From assembly GCF_026723825.1 (NCBI RefSeq), contig NZ_CP113519.1:310001-374000 (forward strand): 64,000 bases of DNA. Direction: 5' to 3'. The notes under the pieces were generated by a model that was not told the DNA's origin, did no database searches, and was given only the letters and a program-made list of their open reading frames with translations. The stretch is from Pseudomonas sp. GOM7 (GTDB lineage Bacteria; Pseudomonadota; Gammaproteobacteria; Pseudomonadales; Pseudomonadaceae). Shown piece after piece: positions 1 to 8,795 of the stretch. A program made the position numbers and the translations under genes. Each line of letters begins with the position of its first letter. The first letter of the stretch is position 1.

Positions 1-1
1 C

Positions 2-1390
2 GTCGCCGTGCTGCTGGTGGCGGTGCGCAGCAGCCTCGGCCCGGCGTTGCTGTGTGCCGGGCTGTCGTTCCTCAGCTACGACTTTCTGTTTATCTCACCG
101 ACCTGGACGCTGCAGATTCATCGCCACGAGGACGTGCTGACCCTGCTGTTCTTCCTGCTGATGGCGGCGCTGACCGGCAACCTGGCCAGCCGCCAGCGTC
201 GCCAGGTGCAGGCGTTGCGCCAGGTGCAGGGCGAGACCACGGCGCTGCTGGAGCTGTCACGCAGGCTTACCGCCGCCGCCGACCGCCAGGCCGTGCTGGC
301 GGTGGCCGAGCAGCAACTGGGCGGCTGGGCGGGCATGCAACTGACCCTGTTGTCGCGCGATGCCGAGGGCCAGTGGCGCCATGAAGGCGCTGCCGAGGTC
401 GAACTGTTCGATGCCGAACGCGCTGCCGCCGACTGGGCCTGGCAGCACGAGCAGCCCGCTGGCCTCGGCACCGACACCCTGCCCGGCAGTCGCTGGTGGT
501 GGTGGCCGCTTTGTGGCGAGGAGGGGCCGTTGTTGCTGATCGGCCTGCAGAGCGCCGACGGCGCGCCGCTGGCGGACGAGCGCCGGCGCCTGGTCGCCGC
601 CCTGGGCCAACCGCTGGCGCAGGCCCTGGCCCGTGCGCAACTGGCCGAGGAGCTGGAGGCCGCGCGCCTGCACGGGCAGACCGAGGAACTGCGCAGCGCG
701 CTGCTGGCCTCGGTATCGCATGACCTGCGCACGCCGCTGACCGCCATGCGCGGCGCCATCGACAGCCTGCTGGCGCTGGGTGATGCCATCCCCGCGGCGG
801 ATCGCACCGAGCTGCTGGAGGGCACCCGCGACGAAGCCGAGCGCCTCGACCGCTATATCCAGAACCTGCTCGACATGACCCGCCTCGGCCACGGCGGACT
901 CAAGCTGGCGCGCGACTGGGTGGCGCCCAGCGACATCGTCGCCAGCGCCCTGCAACGCCTGCGCGCGGTGCTCGCGCCGCTGCGGGTCGAGTGCCTGCTG
1001 CCGCCGGAGCCACCGCTGCTGCGTGTGCATGCGGCGCTGATCGAGCAGGCGCTGGTCAACGTGCTGGAGAACGCCGCGCGCTTCTCGCCGCCCGGTGGCC
1101 GCCTGCGCGTGGCGCTGGAATACGACGAACAGGAGCTGCGCTTCGTCGTCGCCGACCAGGGCCCTGGCATTCCCGAGGCGGAACGGGCGAAGATCTTCGA
1201 CATGTTCTACACCGCTGCGCGGGGCGATCGCGGCGGCCAGGGCACCGGCCTGGGCCTGGCCATCTGCCAAGGCATGGTTGGCGCTCACGGCGGTCGCGTC
1301 ACGGTCGGCGAGGGCCTCGATGGCCGTGGCGCCAGCCTGACCCTGCACCTGCCGCTGACCGCGCAACCGCAAGCCGCCGAGGAAGACTGA
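2..1390 (+). CDS. kdpD: Sensor histidine kinase KdpD, C-terminal part
   Basis: The reading frame is open from the window edge, so the N-terminal KdpD and USP-like domains lie outside. What is visible is the end of the membrane region (hydrophobic stretches within about the first 60 residues), a GAF-like linker, and a full kinase core. The phospho-accepting His is in SHDLRTPL (codon 719-721), followed by an N box (NVLENAARFSPP), a G1 box (DQGPGIP) and a G2 box (GTGLGLAI). KdpD senses potassium limitation and turgor and phosphorylates KdpE to induce the KdpFABC potassium pump. The stop overlaps the kdpE start by one base (TGATG), so the two are translationally coupled. The KdpD identity, rather than another kinase, rests on this pairing and the membrane segment before GAF and kinase. 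Confidence 0.9.
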   Translation, partial: VAVLLVAVRSSLGPALLCAGLSFLSYDFLFISPTWTLQIHRHEDVLTLLFFLLMAALTGNLASRQRRQVQALRQVQGETTALLELSRRLTAAADRQAVLAVAEQQLGGWAGMQLTLLSRDAEGQWRHEGAAEVELFDAERAAADWAWQHEQPAGLGTDTLPGSRWWWWPLCGEEGPLLLIGLQSADGAPLADERRRLVAALGQPLAQALARAQLAEELEAARLHGQTEELRSALLASVSHDLRTPLTAMRGAIDSLLALGDAIPAADRTELLEGTRDEAERLDRYIQNLLDMTRLGHGGLKLARDWVAPSDIVASALQRLRAVLAPLRVECLLPPEPPLLRVHAALIEQALVNVLENAARFSPPGGRLRVALEYDEQELRFVVADQGPGIPEAERAKIFDMFYTAARGDRGGQGTGLGLAICQGMVGAHGGRVTVGEGLDGRGASLTLHLPLTAQPQAAEED

Positions 1391-2082
1391 TGAGCCAGGG
1401 GCCGAGCATTCTGCTGATCGACGATGAGGCGCAGATCCGCAAGTTCCTGCGTATCGCCCTCAGCGCCCAGGGCTACCGGGTGCTGGAGGCGGCCAACGGC
1501 GAAGACGGCCTGGCCCAGGCGGCGTTGCATAACCCCGATCTCGTCGTGCTCGACCTCGGCCTGCCCGACCTCGATGGCCAGCAGGTGCTGCGCGGCCTGC
1601 GCGAATGGAGCCAGGTGCCGGTGCTGGTGCTCTCGGTGCGCGCCAGCGAGGGCGAAAAGGTGCTGGCGTTGGACGGCGGCGCCAATGACTACGTGACCAA
1701 GCCGTTCGGCATCCAGGAATTCCTCGCCCGGGTGCGCGTGCTGCTGCGCCAGGGCCAGGGCCGCGAAGCGCTGCCGGCGAGCATCGCCTGTGGCGCGCTG
1801 AGCATCGACCTGGCCTATCGCCGGGTCAGCCTCGACGGCGCCGAAATCGCCCTGACGCCCAAGGAATACGCGGTGCTGGCGCTGCTCGCCCAGCACCTCG
1901 GGCGGGTGGTGACCCAGCAACAGTTGCTGCGTGATATCTGGGGCCCCAGCCATGTCGGCGACAGCCATTACCTGCGCGTGGTGGTCGGCCACCTGCGGCA
2001 GAAGCTCGGCGACGACCCGGCCGCGCCGCGCTATCTGATCACCGAGGCCGGTGTCGGTTATCGCCTGCGCGACTCGCAATAA
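1390..2082 (+). CDS. kdpE: Response regulator KdpE
   Basis: This is a 230-residue OmpR/PhoB-type regulator. The receiver domain (residues 1-120) has the acidic pair D11-D12, the phospho-acceptor D55 in VVLDLGLPD and the conserved K104. The winged-helix DNA-binding domain (about 130-228) contains LTPKEYAVLALLAQH and ends with the VGYRL motif typical of the family. It would activate the kdp potassium-transport operon on phosphorylation by KdpD. The start at ATG 1390 is fixed by its one-base overlap with the kdpD stop and gives the usual length. No kdpFABC genes are visible; they would lie before the window. Confidence 0.95.
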   Translation: MSQGPSILLIDDEAQIRKFLRIALSAQGYRVLEAANGEDGLAQAALHNPDLVVLDLGLPDLDGQQVLRGLREWSQVPVLVLSVRASEGEKVLALDGGANDYVTKPFGIQEFLARVRVLLRQGQGREALPASIACGALSIDLAYRRVSLDGAEIALTPKEYAVLALLAQHLGRVVTQQQLLRDIWGPSHVGDSHYLRVVVGHLRQKLGDDPAAPRYLITEAGVGYRLRDSQ

Positions 2083-2086
2083 ACCA

Positions 2087-2121
2087 CGCACCTGACGGAT
2101 ATCCTCGGCACTGAGCGGATA
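2087..2121 (+). promoter_or_regulatory. Direct-repeat AraC/XylS-type operator before the indole operon
   Basis: Two copies of NGCA-N6-GGATA lie at 2087-2101 and 2107-2121, exactly 20 bp apart, with the downstream copy ending 61 bp before the ATG at 2183. XylS and BenR bind paired TGCA-N6-GGNTA repeats with almost the same spacing. The same repeat occurs upstream of the araC-type gene at 11927 and near antR. The sequence match is direct; binding is inferred. Confidence 0.6.
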
Positions 2122-2182
2122 GAGCGACAGGTTCGTCCGGCGGAAGATCGATCCAACGCAAGCAATCGTTGGAGTCGCCGCC

Positions 2183-3430
2183 ATGCAAGGTCGTTACATT
2201 CAAGTTCCCGCGAAGGATGGCCAGTTCGCCGCCTATCTGGCCGTTTCGGTCGACGGCAAAGGGCCGGGCGTCGTGCTCTGCCAGGAGATCTTCGGGGTCA
2301 ACGAGGCCATGCGCGTGGTGGCCGATCACCTGGCCGAGGAAGGCTACACCGTACTGGTGCCGGATCTGTACTGGCGTCAGCAGGCGGGTGTCGAGCTAGG
2401 CTACACCCCGGAAGACTTCGACAAGGCCCTGGCGCTGTACCAGGCCTTCGACGAGCACCTCGGCGTGGCCGATATCGACGCCAGCCTGAGCTTCCTCAAG
2501 ACCCTGCCCGAATGCAGTGCGGCCGGGCTCGGCGTGGTCGGCTACTGCCTCGGTGGCAAGCTCGCCTACCTGGCCGGCTGTCGCCTGCCGCAGGTGGCTT
2601 GCGCCGTGGGCTACTACGGGGTCGGCATCGAGAATGCCCTGCACGAGCTGGAAGGGCTGCAGGGCCGCCTGGTGCTGCACCTCGCCGAGCTCGATGGCTT
2701 CTGCCCGGCGCCGGCTCGCGAGGCCATCGTCGCGGCGCTGGCGCAGCGCCCGGGCACCGAGGCCTACGTCTACCCCGGGGTCGATCACGCCTTCGCTCGC
2801 CCGGCCGGGCACCACTACCACAAGCCTTCGGCGCTGCTGGCCCACGAGCGCAGCATCGCCGCGCTGCGCCGCACCATCGGCCCGGACTACAACCTCTCCG
2901 ACCTGTGGGAGGAACACATCCGCCACGAGTTCGACACCCGCGACGTGCCGGCGACCATGGCCACCATGGTGCCCGAGCCCTATGTCAACCATATCCCCAC
3001 CATGACCGGCGGCGTGGGTTACCGCGAGCTGGCGCGCTTTTACCGCTACCACTTCGTCCACGGCAACCCCAAGGACATGGCGCTGACGCCGATCTCGCGC
3101 ACCATCGGCGCCTCGCAGATCGTCGACGAATTCATCATGAGCTTCACCCATGACCAGGAGATCGACTGGCTGCTGCCCGGCGTTGCGCCCACCGGTCGCT
3201 TCGTCGAGATCCCCATGCTCGGGGTGGTCAAGTTCCGTGGGCCGAAGCTGTATCACGAGCACATCTACTGGGATCAGGCCAGCGTGCTGGTGCAGATCGG
3301 TCTGCTCGATCCCGAAGGCCTGCCGGTGGCCGGTGCCGAAACCGCGCACAAGCTGCTCGACGAGAGCCTGCCGTCCAACACCCTGATGCCGAGCTGGGCG
3401 ACCAGCGCCGGCAAGCCGATCGAGGGCTGA
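2183..3430 (+). CDS. iifA: Dienelactone hydrolase / SnoaL-like fusion, candidate IifA/IndC-type indole-pathway enzyme
   Basis: The 415-residue protein has two parts. Residues 1-230 are a dienelactone-hydrolase-type alpha/beta hydrolase that keeps the active-site set Glu35, Cys122 (GYCLGG), Asp171 and His202 (GVDHAF), at nearly the same numbering as classical dienelactone hydrolases. Residues about 240-400 look like a SnoaL/NTF2-like domain. It is the first gene of an operon with a dehydrogenase (3 nt gap), a StyA-type oxygenase and a flavin reductase, the order of iifABCD in Acinetobacter. There IifA is a cofactor-independent oxygenase converting 3-hydroxyindolin-2-one to anthranilate. I assign this role from order and fold, not from recalled sequence identity. 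A plain hydrolase of an aromatic-ring product is the alternative. Confidence 0.6.
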   Translation: MQGRYIQVPAKDGQFAAYLAVSVDGKGPGVVLCQEIFGVNEAMRVVADHLAEEGYTVLVPDLYWRQQAGVELGYTPEDFDKALALYQAFDEHLGVADIDASLSFLKTLPECSAAGLGVVGYCLGGKLAYLAGCRLPQVACAVGYYGVGIENALHELEGLQGRLVLHLAELDGFCPAPAREAIVAALAQRPGTEAYVYPGVDHAFARPAGHHYHKPSALLAHERSIAALRRTIGPDYNLSDLWEEHIRHEFDTRDVPATMATMVPEPYVNHIPTMTGGVGYRELARFYRYHFVHGNPKDMALTPISRTIGASQIVDEFIMSFTHDQEIDWLLPGVAPTGRFVEIPMLGVVKFRGPKLYHEHIYWDQASVLVQIGLLDPEGLPVAGAETAHKLLDESLPSNTLMPSWATSAGKPIEG

Positions 3431-3433
3431 GCC

Positions 3434-4228
3434 ATGAGTCTGCACAGTCTCGACGGCAAGGTCGCCGTGATCAGCGGCGGCGCCACCCTGATCGGCCGCG
3501 CGGTGGCCGAGGCGCTGCTCGCCGCCGGTGCCCGCGTAGCCATTCTCGACATCGACCCGCAGGGCGCCGCCGTGGCCGATGAGCTGGGCAATGGCGCGCT
3601 GTTCATCGCCCTGGACCTGACCGACGACGCCGCCGTGGCGGCGGCCATCGACCGCATTCACGGGCAGTTCGGCCAGGTCGATCTGCTGGTCAACCTGGCT
3701 TGCACCTACCTCGACGACGGCCTGGCCTCGACCCGCGCCGACTGGCTGCGCGCCCTGGACATCAACCTGGTGTCGGCGGTGATGCTGACCCAGGCGCTGT
3801 GCGCCGACCTGCAGGCGCGTCGTGGCGCGGTGGTCAACTTCACCTCGATCTCCGCGCAGTGCGCGCAGACCGGGCGCTGGATCTACCCGGTGTCCAAGGC
3901 AGCCATGCTGCAACTGACCCGCAGCATGGCGATGGACCTGGCGCCGCTGGGCATCCGCGTCAACTCGGTATCGCCGGGCTGGACCTGGTCGCGGGTGATC
4001 GCCGAGGTCAGTGGCGGCGACCGCGCCCATGCCGACCGCGTGGCCGCCGATTTCCACCTGCTCGGGCGCCTGGGCGAGCCGGCGGAGGTGGCCCAGGTGG
4101 TCGCCTTCCTCTGCTCGCCGGCGGCCAGCTTCGTCACCGGCGCCGACTACGCGGTGGACGGTGGTTACTCGGTGATGGGCCCGGAACGCAACCAGCCGGC
4201 CATCCCGCGTCTCGCCGAACGGGAGTGA
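3434..4228 (+). CDS. iifB: Short-chain dehydrogenase/reductase (IifB/IndD-like)
   Basis: This 264-residue SDR has a Rossmann N-terminus in which the usual TGxxxGIG is GGATLIG (residues 15-21), and an NLAC at 87-90 where most family members have NNAG. The catalytic Ser (138 or 140), Tyr151 and Lys155 (YPVSK) are present, as is the C-terminal ADYAVDGGYSV cofactor region. In the iif/ind pathways the SDR oxidises the indole 2,3-dihydrodiol to 3-hydroxyindolin-2-one and so prevents indigo formation. That substrate is inferred from the neighbours. The ATG follows the previous stop by 3 nt, so the genes share a transcript. Confidence 0.7.
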   Translation: MSLHSLDGKVAVISGGATLIGRAVAEALLAAGARVAILDIDPQGAAVADELGNGALFIALDLTDDAAVAAAIDRIHGQFGQVDLLVNLACTYLDDGLASTRADWLRALDINLVSAVMLTQALCADLQARRGAVVNFTSISAQCAQTGRWIYPVSKAAMLQLTRSMAMDLAPLGIRVNSVSPGWTWSRVIAEVSGGDRAHADRVAADFHLLGRLGEPAEVAQVVAFLCSPAASFVTGADYAVDGGYSVMGPERNQPAIPRLAERE

Positions 4229-4305
4229 GCCTCATGAGCAATCCCTTCTGGCGCCTTTTCAACGGTTTCACCCCCACCCGCCACTCGACTCTCCGGAGGA
4301 CTCCC

Positions 4306-5544
4306 ATGCGTCGAATCGCCATCGTCGGGGCCGGCCAGGCCGGCCTGCAACTGGGCATCGGCCTGCTCGCCCAGGGCTATCACGTCACCCTCACCACCAA
4401 TCGCACAGGCGAGCAGGTGCGCAGCGGCAAGGTGATGTCCAGCCAATGCATGTTCAACAACGCCCTGCAGACCGAGCGCGACCTCGGCCTGAACTTCTGG
4501 GAGGAGCAATGCCCAGCGGTGGAAGGCATCGGCCTGAGCGTGCCCAACCCCGAGCGTCCGGGCGAGAAGCTGATCGACTGGAGCGCGCGCCTGGATCGTT
4601 ATGCCCAGGCCGTCGACCAGCGCCTGAAGATGCCGGCCTGGATGGACGAGTTCGAGCGCCGTGGCGGCGAACTGATCATCCAGGACGTCGGCCTGCCCGA
4701 GCTGGAGCAACTGACCCAGAGCCATGACCTGACCCTGCTGGCCGCCGGCAAGGGCGAGGTGGTCAACCTGTTCGCCCGCGACACCGAGCGCACCGTGTTC
4801 CAGCAGCCGCAACGCGCTCTGGCGCTGACCTACGTGAAGGGCATGACGCCCAAGTCGCCCTATTCGCGGGTGGCCTTCAACCTCATTCCTGGCGTCGGCG
4901 AGTACTTCGTGTTCCCCGCCCTGACCCTCAGCGGGCCGTGCGAGATCATGGTCTTCGAGGGCGTGCCCGGTGGCCCCATGGACTGCTGGCAGGACGTCAC
5001 CTCGCCCGAGCAGCACCTCGAACGCAGCCTAGAGATCGTCCAGCGCTACGCCCCCTGGGAAGCCGAGCGCTGCCGCAATCTGGAACTGACCGATGCCGGT
5101 GGCGTGCTCGCCGGGCGCTTCACCCCGATGGTGCGCAAGCCGGTGCTGCGCCTGCCGTCCGGGCGCACGGTGTTCGGCATGGCCGACGCCCTGGTGGTCA
5201 ATGACCCGATCACCGGCCAGGGCTCCAACAACGCCGCCAAGTGCAGCAAGGTCTACCTCGACGCCATCCTCGCCCAGGGCGACGCCGCCTTCACCCCGGA
5301 GTGGATGCAGCAGACCTTCGAGCGCTACTGGGACTACGCCTGCCAGGTGGTCAAGTGGACCAACAGCCTGCTCACCCCACCGCCACCGCACATCCTCGAA
5401 CTGCTGGGTGCCGCCAGCCAGTCGCAGGCCATCGCCGCGCAGATCGCCAACGCCTTCGACGACCCGCGCCGCTTCGCGCCCTGGTGGTTCGACGCCGCGC
5501 AGTGCCAGGACTTCATCCAGAGCCATATGAGCCGTGCCGCCTGA
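4306..5544 (+). CDS. iifC: StyA-type FAD-dependent indole monooxygenase (epoxidase)
   Basis: A 412-residue group E flavoprotein monooxygenase. It starts with a FAD-binding GAGQAGLQLG (residues 8-17) and has a second FAD motif (DPITGQGSNNAAK) near residue 300. Aligned by eye to P. putida StyA, the six positions that separate styrene from indole monooxygenases read S45, Q47, M49, V72, I75 and A100, the indole-type set as I recall it. The reaction would be epoxidation of indole at C2-C3 using reduced FAD from the next gene. I chose ATG 4306 because of the strong CCGGAGG site 5-12 nt upstream and because GAGQAG then sits at the normal place; ATG 4234 would add 24 unlikely residues. Confidence 0.8.
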   Translation: MRRIAIVGAGQAGLQLGIGLLAQGYHVTLTTNRTGEQVRSGKVMSSQCMFNNALQTERDLGLNFWEEQCPAVEGIGLSVPNPERPGEKLIDWSARLDRYAQAVDQRLKMPAWMDEFERRGGELIIQDVGLPELEQLTQSHDLTLLAAGKGEVVNLFARDTERTVFQQPQRALALTYVKGMTPKSPYSRVAFNLIPGVGEYFVFPALTLSGPCEIMVFEGVPGGPMDCWQDVTSPEQHLERSLEIVQRYAPWEAERCRNLELTDAGGVLAGRFTPMVRKPVLRLPSGRTVFGMADALVVNDPITGQGSNNAAKCSKVYLDAILAQGDAAFTPEWMQQTFERYWDYACQVVKWTNSLLTPPPPHILELLGAASQSQAIAAQIANAFDDPRRFAPWWFDAAQCQDFIQSHMSRAA

Positions 5545-5557
5545 TCAGGAGACCGCC

Positions 5558-6079
5558 ATGACCGATTCCACGCTTATCGCAGTCGAGGGTGTCGAGCCGC
5601 GCAGCCTGCGCAACCTGCTCGGCCAGTTCGCCACCGGGGTGACGGTGATCACCACCCGCACCGCCGACGGGCGCCGGGTGGGCATGACCGCCAACTCCTT
5701 CTCCTCGGTATCGCTCGACCCGCCGCTGGTGCTCTGGAGCCTGGCGCGCACGGCGCCGAGCCTGCCGGACTTCCTCGCCGCCAGCCACTTCGCCATCAAC
5801 GTGCTGGGCAGCGACCAGCATGGCCTGTCCGGGCACTTCGCTCGACCTGCAGCGGACAAGTTCGCCGGCATCGATTGCGAGGAAGGGCCGGCTGGCGTGC
5901 CCCTGCTCAATGGCGCCATCGCCACCCTGGTGTGCCGTAACGGCACGCAGTACGAGGGCGGCGACCACCTGATCTTCCTCGGTGAGATCGAGCACTACCG
6001 ACACAGCGGCGGAGAACCGCTGGTCTTCCATGCCGGGCAGTACCGGGTCGCCGTCGCGCATCCTGCCACCGCCCTCTGA
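5558..6079 (+). CDS. iifD: Flavin reductase of the two-component monooxygenase
   Basis: This 173-residue protein has a flavin-reductase-like (split-barrel FMN-binding) domain over most of its length, with TGVTVITT, the GMTANSFSSVSLDPP flavin-binding block and a DHLIFLGEI strand. Such proteins (StyB, HpaC, IifD) reduce free FAD with NAD(P)H and pass it to the oxygenase. It follows the monooxygenase by 13 nt with a CAGGAGA ribosome site before ATG 5558; an in-frame ATG at 5534 would lie inside the preceding gene. Partner choice is from adjacency. Confidence 0.8.
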   Translation: MTDSTLIAVEGVEPRSLRNLLGQFATGVTVITTRTADGRRVGMTANSFSSVSLDPPLVLWSLARTAPSLPDFLAASHFAINVLGSDQHGLSGHFARPAADKFAGIDCEEGPAGVPLLNGAIATLVCRNGTQYEGGDHLIFLGEIEHYRHSGGEPLVFHAGQYRVAVAHPATAL

Positions 6080-6114
6080 GCCTGCCGCCAAAACGACAAA
6101 TACAGGAGCCTTGC

Positions 6115-7047
6115 ATGTCTCAGATCCGCTACCTGCCGCTGGCCTTGGCACTCGCCACCAGCGGCGCCCAGGCCTACGACCTTCCCGTGGTCAACCTGGG
6201 GCTGACCAGCTTTCTCGACGGTGGCCTGCCGGCTGGCCCCGGTTGGTACTTGCAGCAGTACTACCAGCGCTACAGCGCCGACCGCCTGCGTGATCGCAAC
6301 GGTGATCGCATCGGTCTGCCGAAGACTGAACTCGACTATCAGGTAGCGGTGACTCAAGTGAGTTACCTATCCAATCTGCGCCTGGGCAACGCTAGTCTCG
6401 GTCTCAACGCCGTACTGCCGATCGTCACCAAGATGGATGTGGATGACGGCCTGAATAACGCCGCGCTGAAGGCACAGGATGGTATGGGCGATCTGCTGGT
6501 CGGGCCGTTCATCCAGTTCGACCCGATCATGGGCCCGGACGGCCCGCGCTTCGTGCACCGCATCGAGTGGCAGGTGAACCTGCCGACCGGCGAGTACAGC
6601 GACAAGCGCGACATCAACCCAGGCAACAACGCGGTGTCGTTCAACCCCTACTGGGCGGCGACCTACTGGTTCAACCCCAAGTGGTCGGCCTCGGTGCGTG
6701 CGCACTACCTGTACAACTTCCGCAATGACGACCCCAGCTATGCCTTCGGCGACGTGTCCGACATCCAGGCCGGGCAGGCGCTGCACGCCAACTTCGCCAC
6801 CGAGTACGCGGTCACTCCGCAACTGCGCCTGGGCCTCAACGGCTACTGGCTCAAGCAGATCAGCGATACCAAGGTCGACGGCCACGAGGTCTCCGGCCGC
6901 CGCGAGAAGGTCTGGGCCATTGGCCCGGGGGCGATGTACAGCTTTTCTCAGGAGGATCACCTGGTGGTCAACGCCTACTTCGAGCAGGACGTGGAAAACC
7001 GCCCGGATGGCAGCCGCCTGCAGGTGCGTTACATCCACCACTTCTGA
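6115..7047 (+). CDS. SphA-family outer-membrane protein (aromatic uptake candidate)
   Basis: A 310-residue exported protein with a signal peptide of about 20 residues (cleavage after SGAQA). Alternating aromatic and polar beta-strand patterns and a terminal YIHHF phenylalanine are typical of an outer-membrane beta barrel. It resembles the SphA/MetA-type family found in phenol, toluene and terpene degradation clusters. ATG 6115 follows an ACAGGAGCC site and lies 35 nt after the reductase, and the hairpin right after it closes the operon, so it is the fifth gene. Uptake of a hydrophobic aromatic such as indole is inferred. Confidence 0.7.
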   Translation: MSQIRYLPLALALATSGAQAYDLPVVNLGLTSFLDGGLPAGPGWYLQQYYQRYSADRLRDRNGDRIGLPKTELDYQVAVTQVSYLSNLRLGNASLGLNAVLPIVTKMDVDDGLNNAALKAQDGMGDLLVGPFIQFDPIMGPDGPRFVHRIEWQVNLPTGEYSDKRDINPGNNAVSFNPYWAATYWFNPKWSASVRAHYLYNFRNDDPSYAFGDVSDIQAGQALHANFATEYAVTPQLRLGLNGYWLKQISDTKVDGHEVSGRREKVWAIGPGAMYSFSQEDHLVVNAYFEQDVENRPDGSRLQVRYIHHF

Positions 7048-7064
7048 TCCCGCTTGCATCGATT

Positions 7065-7095
7065 GCCTGCCGGCGCCCCTCCGGCAGGCCTTTTC
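7065..7095 (+). terminator. Rho-independent terminator after the indole operon
   Basis: A nine-base-pair stem GCCTGCCGG/CCGGCAGGC with a seven-base loop is followed by TTTTCT. It lies 17 nt after the SphA-type gene and before the chemoreceptor gene. Confidence 0.85.
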
Positions 7096-7186
7096 TGCTG
7101 CGCCGTGCTGGCGCCTGTGATTGTCCGCTACCGGCCGCGACTCGGGCGTGCCGAGGCTGGCCGGTGGCCCGAACCGGAGAGCCGCG

Positions 7187-8700
7187 ATGGACGACCATCC
7201 GCTGATTTGCCGCACCGACCTCCAGGGGCGGATCACTTTCTGCACCCCGGCTTTTGCCGAATACCACGGCTACCGGGTCGACGAACTGCTGCAACGACCC
7301 TTCGCCCTGCTGCGCCATGCCGACATGCCGCCGGCACTGTTCGCCCACCTCTGGCGCACCCTTGGCCAGCAGCACACCTGGCTCGGCCCGCTGTGCAACC
7401 GCCATCGTGACGGGCAGGCGCTTTGGCTGGAGCTGTATATCAAACCGGTGCATGGCGCACAGGGCATCAGCGGTTATGGCGCGTTGTACCAACCGCTGGA
7501 CGAGGCCGCGCAACGGCGTGCCGAACGGGGCCTGGCGCGGGTGCGCCGTGGGCGGACACCGGGGCGCGCCCTGCGTGGCTGGTTGCACGGCGCCTGGCCC
7601 TGGCTGGCGGCTTCGACCGGTTTGCTGGCAGGCGCGTCGCTGTTGTCCATGGGCTGGGCCGAACAGGGCCTGGCACTGGGCTGCGTATTGGGCGCGGGGC
7701 TGATCTCGCAGCGGCGCCAGGCGCGGCGTGTGCAGAGCCTGCTGGAAGGTGGCCGAGTGCTATGCAGCGATCCCTGGCTGTCCGGTTTCTCGACGATGAA
7801 CCCCTGGCCGGGCGTCTGGCCCTGGCCCTGCGCAGCGAGGCGCGACGCTTGCAGACGGCGCTGCTGCGCATTGGCGCCGCCGGTGGTCAGCTCGAACAGC
7901 GCGCCGCCGAGGTCGCCAGCCTGATCCGTCACGAGGCGGCGCGCCTCGATGTGCAGCGCGACAGCAACCACCAGGCTGCCACTGCTCTGCACGAGCTGGC
8001 GGCGACCATCCAGGAGGTGACCGGCAACGTGCATGGCGCCAGCCAGGGCACCGCCGATGCCAGTGCGCAGACCATCCACAGTCGGCAGCTCGCCACGCGT
8101 GCGCAGGCGGCCCTGAGCCAGCTCGACGCTGCCGTGGCGGGCGCGGCCACGGCAGCGCAGCAGGTGGGCGCGGCGGTCACGGACATCAGCGACTTCACCC
8201 GCCTGATCGCCGAGATCGCCGAGCAGACCAACCTGCTCGCGCTCAATGCCGCCATCGAGGCGGCGCGCGCTGGCGAGGCCGGGCGCGGCTTCGGCGTGGT
8301 GGCCGACGAGGTGCGCCAACTCGCATCACGCACCCAGGTGGCGACGGCGCAGATCCGCCCGCTGCTGGAGCGCCTGCAACAGGCGGCCGAGCGCAATGGC
8401 GAACAGGCCGGGCGCTGCCAGGCGCTGGCGCAGGACACCGGCGGCCAGTTGCGCGAGATGCTGCATGGGTTGGAAGACGTCGATGAACGCCTGCAAGGGG
8501 TCAACGCCCTGGGCCAGCAGATCGCCGTGGCCATGCAGGAGCAGGAACAGGTCATCGGCCTGCTCGACGAGCAGGTGCAGGGCGCCGTCGCCGACGTTGC
8601 GCAGAGTGCGGACAGGATCCGCGAGGTCGAGCGCCTGGGTGCCAGCCTGCATGAGCAGGCGGCAGCATTGATCCAGTTGGCGCGCTATTTCGATCGTTGA
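7187..8700 (+). pseudogene. Aer-like PAS chemoreceptor with a frameshift near 7784-7790
   Basis: Two overlapping frames together make one receptor. The first (ATG 7187, GGAGA site upstream) encodes an Aer-type PAS domain (about residues 1-110, with HADMPP and WLELYIKPV) and a hydrophobic membrane hairpin (about 140-180), and runs out of frame to a stop at 7924. The second frame, open from 7423 to 8700, carries the chemotaxis signalling domain with the tip [22 protein letters not shown] and VADEVRQLA. Adding one T to the TTT run at 7786-7788 would join them into a receptor of about 504 residues, reading [12 protein letters not shown]. This is either a recent inactivating deletion or an assembly error. 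Position next to the indole operon suggests aerotaxis or energy taxis tied to aromatic use. Confidence 0.75.
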
Positions 8701-8707
8701 GGTGGCC

Positions 8708-8763
8708 TGTAGGAGCTTGCGGGCGATCCGCCGATGCCCTGATCGCCGGCAAGCCGGCTCCCC
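8708..8763. repeat. REP-type palindrome (GTAGGAGC family)
   Basis: Imperfect arms reading GTAGGAGCTTGCGGGCGAT and ATCGCCGGCAAGCCGGCTCC form a hairpin between the convergent chemoreceptor and antC genes. The same family recurs at 12975-13037. It probably serves as a bidirectional transcription end. Confidence 0.75.
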
Positions 8764-8795
8764 ACGCACGTGGCGCAGGTGCCAGTCTTACCCGA

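Noticed and set aside
2396..4057. 553-codon - strand frame
   Set aside because: It is the antisense shadow of the hydrolase and dehydrogenase genes, which have clear motifs and ribosome sites.
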